Below are positions 28,551-28,754 of a DNA stretch of 28,754 nt, one piece after another. Made by a program: the position numbers and the translations under genes. The stretch is from a virus. The notes beneath the pieces were generated by a model. The model was not told where the DNA came from. It ran no database searches and saw nothing but the letters and a program-made list of their open reading frames with translations. Where the stretch lies: IMG/VR virus record IMGVR_UViG_3300036761_000666, positions 1 through 28,754 of that record, one strand, 5' to 3'. Position 1 is the stretch's first letter. Each line of letters starts with the position of its first letter.

Positions 28551-28754
28551 ATGAAAAAATACAAACTGACAAATCAGGACATGAGGACTCATAATGGATT
28601 TCAATGGGAACTTGGCAAAGAAGTAAATACTGATGGTGACTCCGAAAAATTATGTAATGAACATTGGTTGCATTATTATCACCATCCATTGCTTGCTGTA
28701 TTATTAAATCCCATTCATGCTCACATTATAAATCCAAGATTATTTGAAGTCAAG
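28551..28754 (+). CDS. Conserved phage protein (DUF7666-like), 3' end beyond window
   Basis: Only the first 68 residues are visible; the frame is still open at the window end. KLTNQDMRTHNGFQWELGKE, LCNEHWLHYYHHPLLAVLLN and PIHAHIINPRLFE match, from memory, a phage family (DUF7666) whose N-terminus reads W-x-x-G, L-C-x-x-x-W-x-H-x-Y-x-x-P-L-x-A, then N-P-x-H-A-x-x-x-x-P-x-L. Function is unknown. Two A-rich bases separate the preceding stop from the ATG. Confidence 0.65.
   Translation, partial: MKKYKLTNQDMRTHNGFQWELGKEVNTDGDSEKLCNEHWLHYYHHPLLAVLLNPIHAHIINPRLFEVK

Noticed and set aside
1-28754. CRISPR arrays, insertion sequences, integrase or attachment sites
   Set aside because: No regularly spaced repeats, transposase motifs, terminal inverted repeats or recombinase genes were seen.

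Overview
The window looks like the early and middle (replication and nucleotide-metabolism) part of a tailed dsDNA phage that infects a Bacteroidota host. Every convincing gene is on the + strand. Neighbouring genes abut or overlap, often as ATGA or TAATG, and the DNA is AT-rich. Shine-Dalgarno sequences are mostly absent; starts are instead preceded by A/T-rich leaders. The one long-leader promoter (3901-3932) fits the Bacteroidota TTTG-N20-TAnnTTTG pattern exactly. The gene set is a nearly complete phage replisome plus recombination enzymes. No structural genes are recognisable.

Layout. 1-3899: the C-terminal part of a SNF2-type helicase, a small sigma-70-like factor, a zinc/TOPRIM primase and several small, partly Cys- or Trp-rich unknowns. 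3900-4107: promoter, 28-codon leader ORF and a strong intrinsic terminator. 4108-6477: replisome-organiser-like protein, DnaB-like helicase and a small conserved phage protein. 6480-12733: a 7-deazaguanine DNA-modification island (QueD, QueE, FolE, a second QueD-like protein without the catalytic Cys, a radical SAM enzyme with a Rossmann-like N-terminus, a GT-B glycosyltransferase and a DpdA-type DNA transglycosylase). 13369-18739: sliding clamp, a uracil-DNA-glycosylase/3'-5' exonuclease fusion, an inserted radical SAM gene, the family A polymerase domain on its own ORF, and a clamp loader. 19277-19759: a 483-base gene-free stretch packed with structured RNA, including a tRNA body in circularly permuted order. 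19760-26796: gp32-like SSB, RecA-like recombinase, RuvC-like resolvase and a Rad50/SbcC ATPase split into two genes around its SbcD-like nuclease. 26809-28754: phage unknowns, a secreted beta-barrel-like protein and the start of one more phage gene.

How it may work together (inference). FolE, QueD and QueE would make 7-carboxy-7-deazaguanine from GTP, and DpdA would exchange it for guanine in phage DNA. No QueC is seen here, so the inserted base may not be preQ0. The QueD paralogue, radical SAM enzyme and glycosyltransferase between FolE and DpdA could tailor the base further, possibly giving a hypermodified, glycosylated deazaguanine. The replication genes would copy the genome and the RecA/SSB/RuvC/Rad50-SbcD set would handle recombination. 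The phage sigma factor may read a motif (TTAAA-N6/7-KTGTATAAYATRT) that recurs in three intergenic gaps.

The two most unusual items are the expanded deazaguanine island and the permuted-tRNA-containing RNA locus. All functional calls rest on motifs read by eye and on memory of the families; no searches were run.
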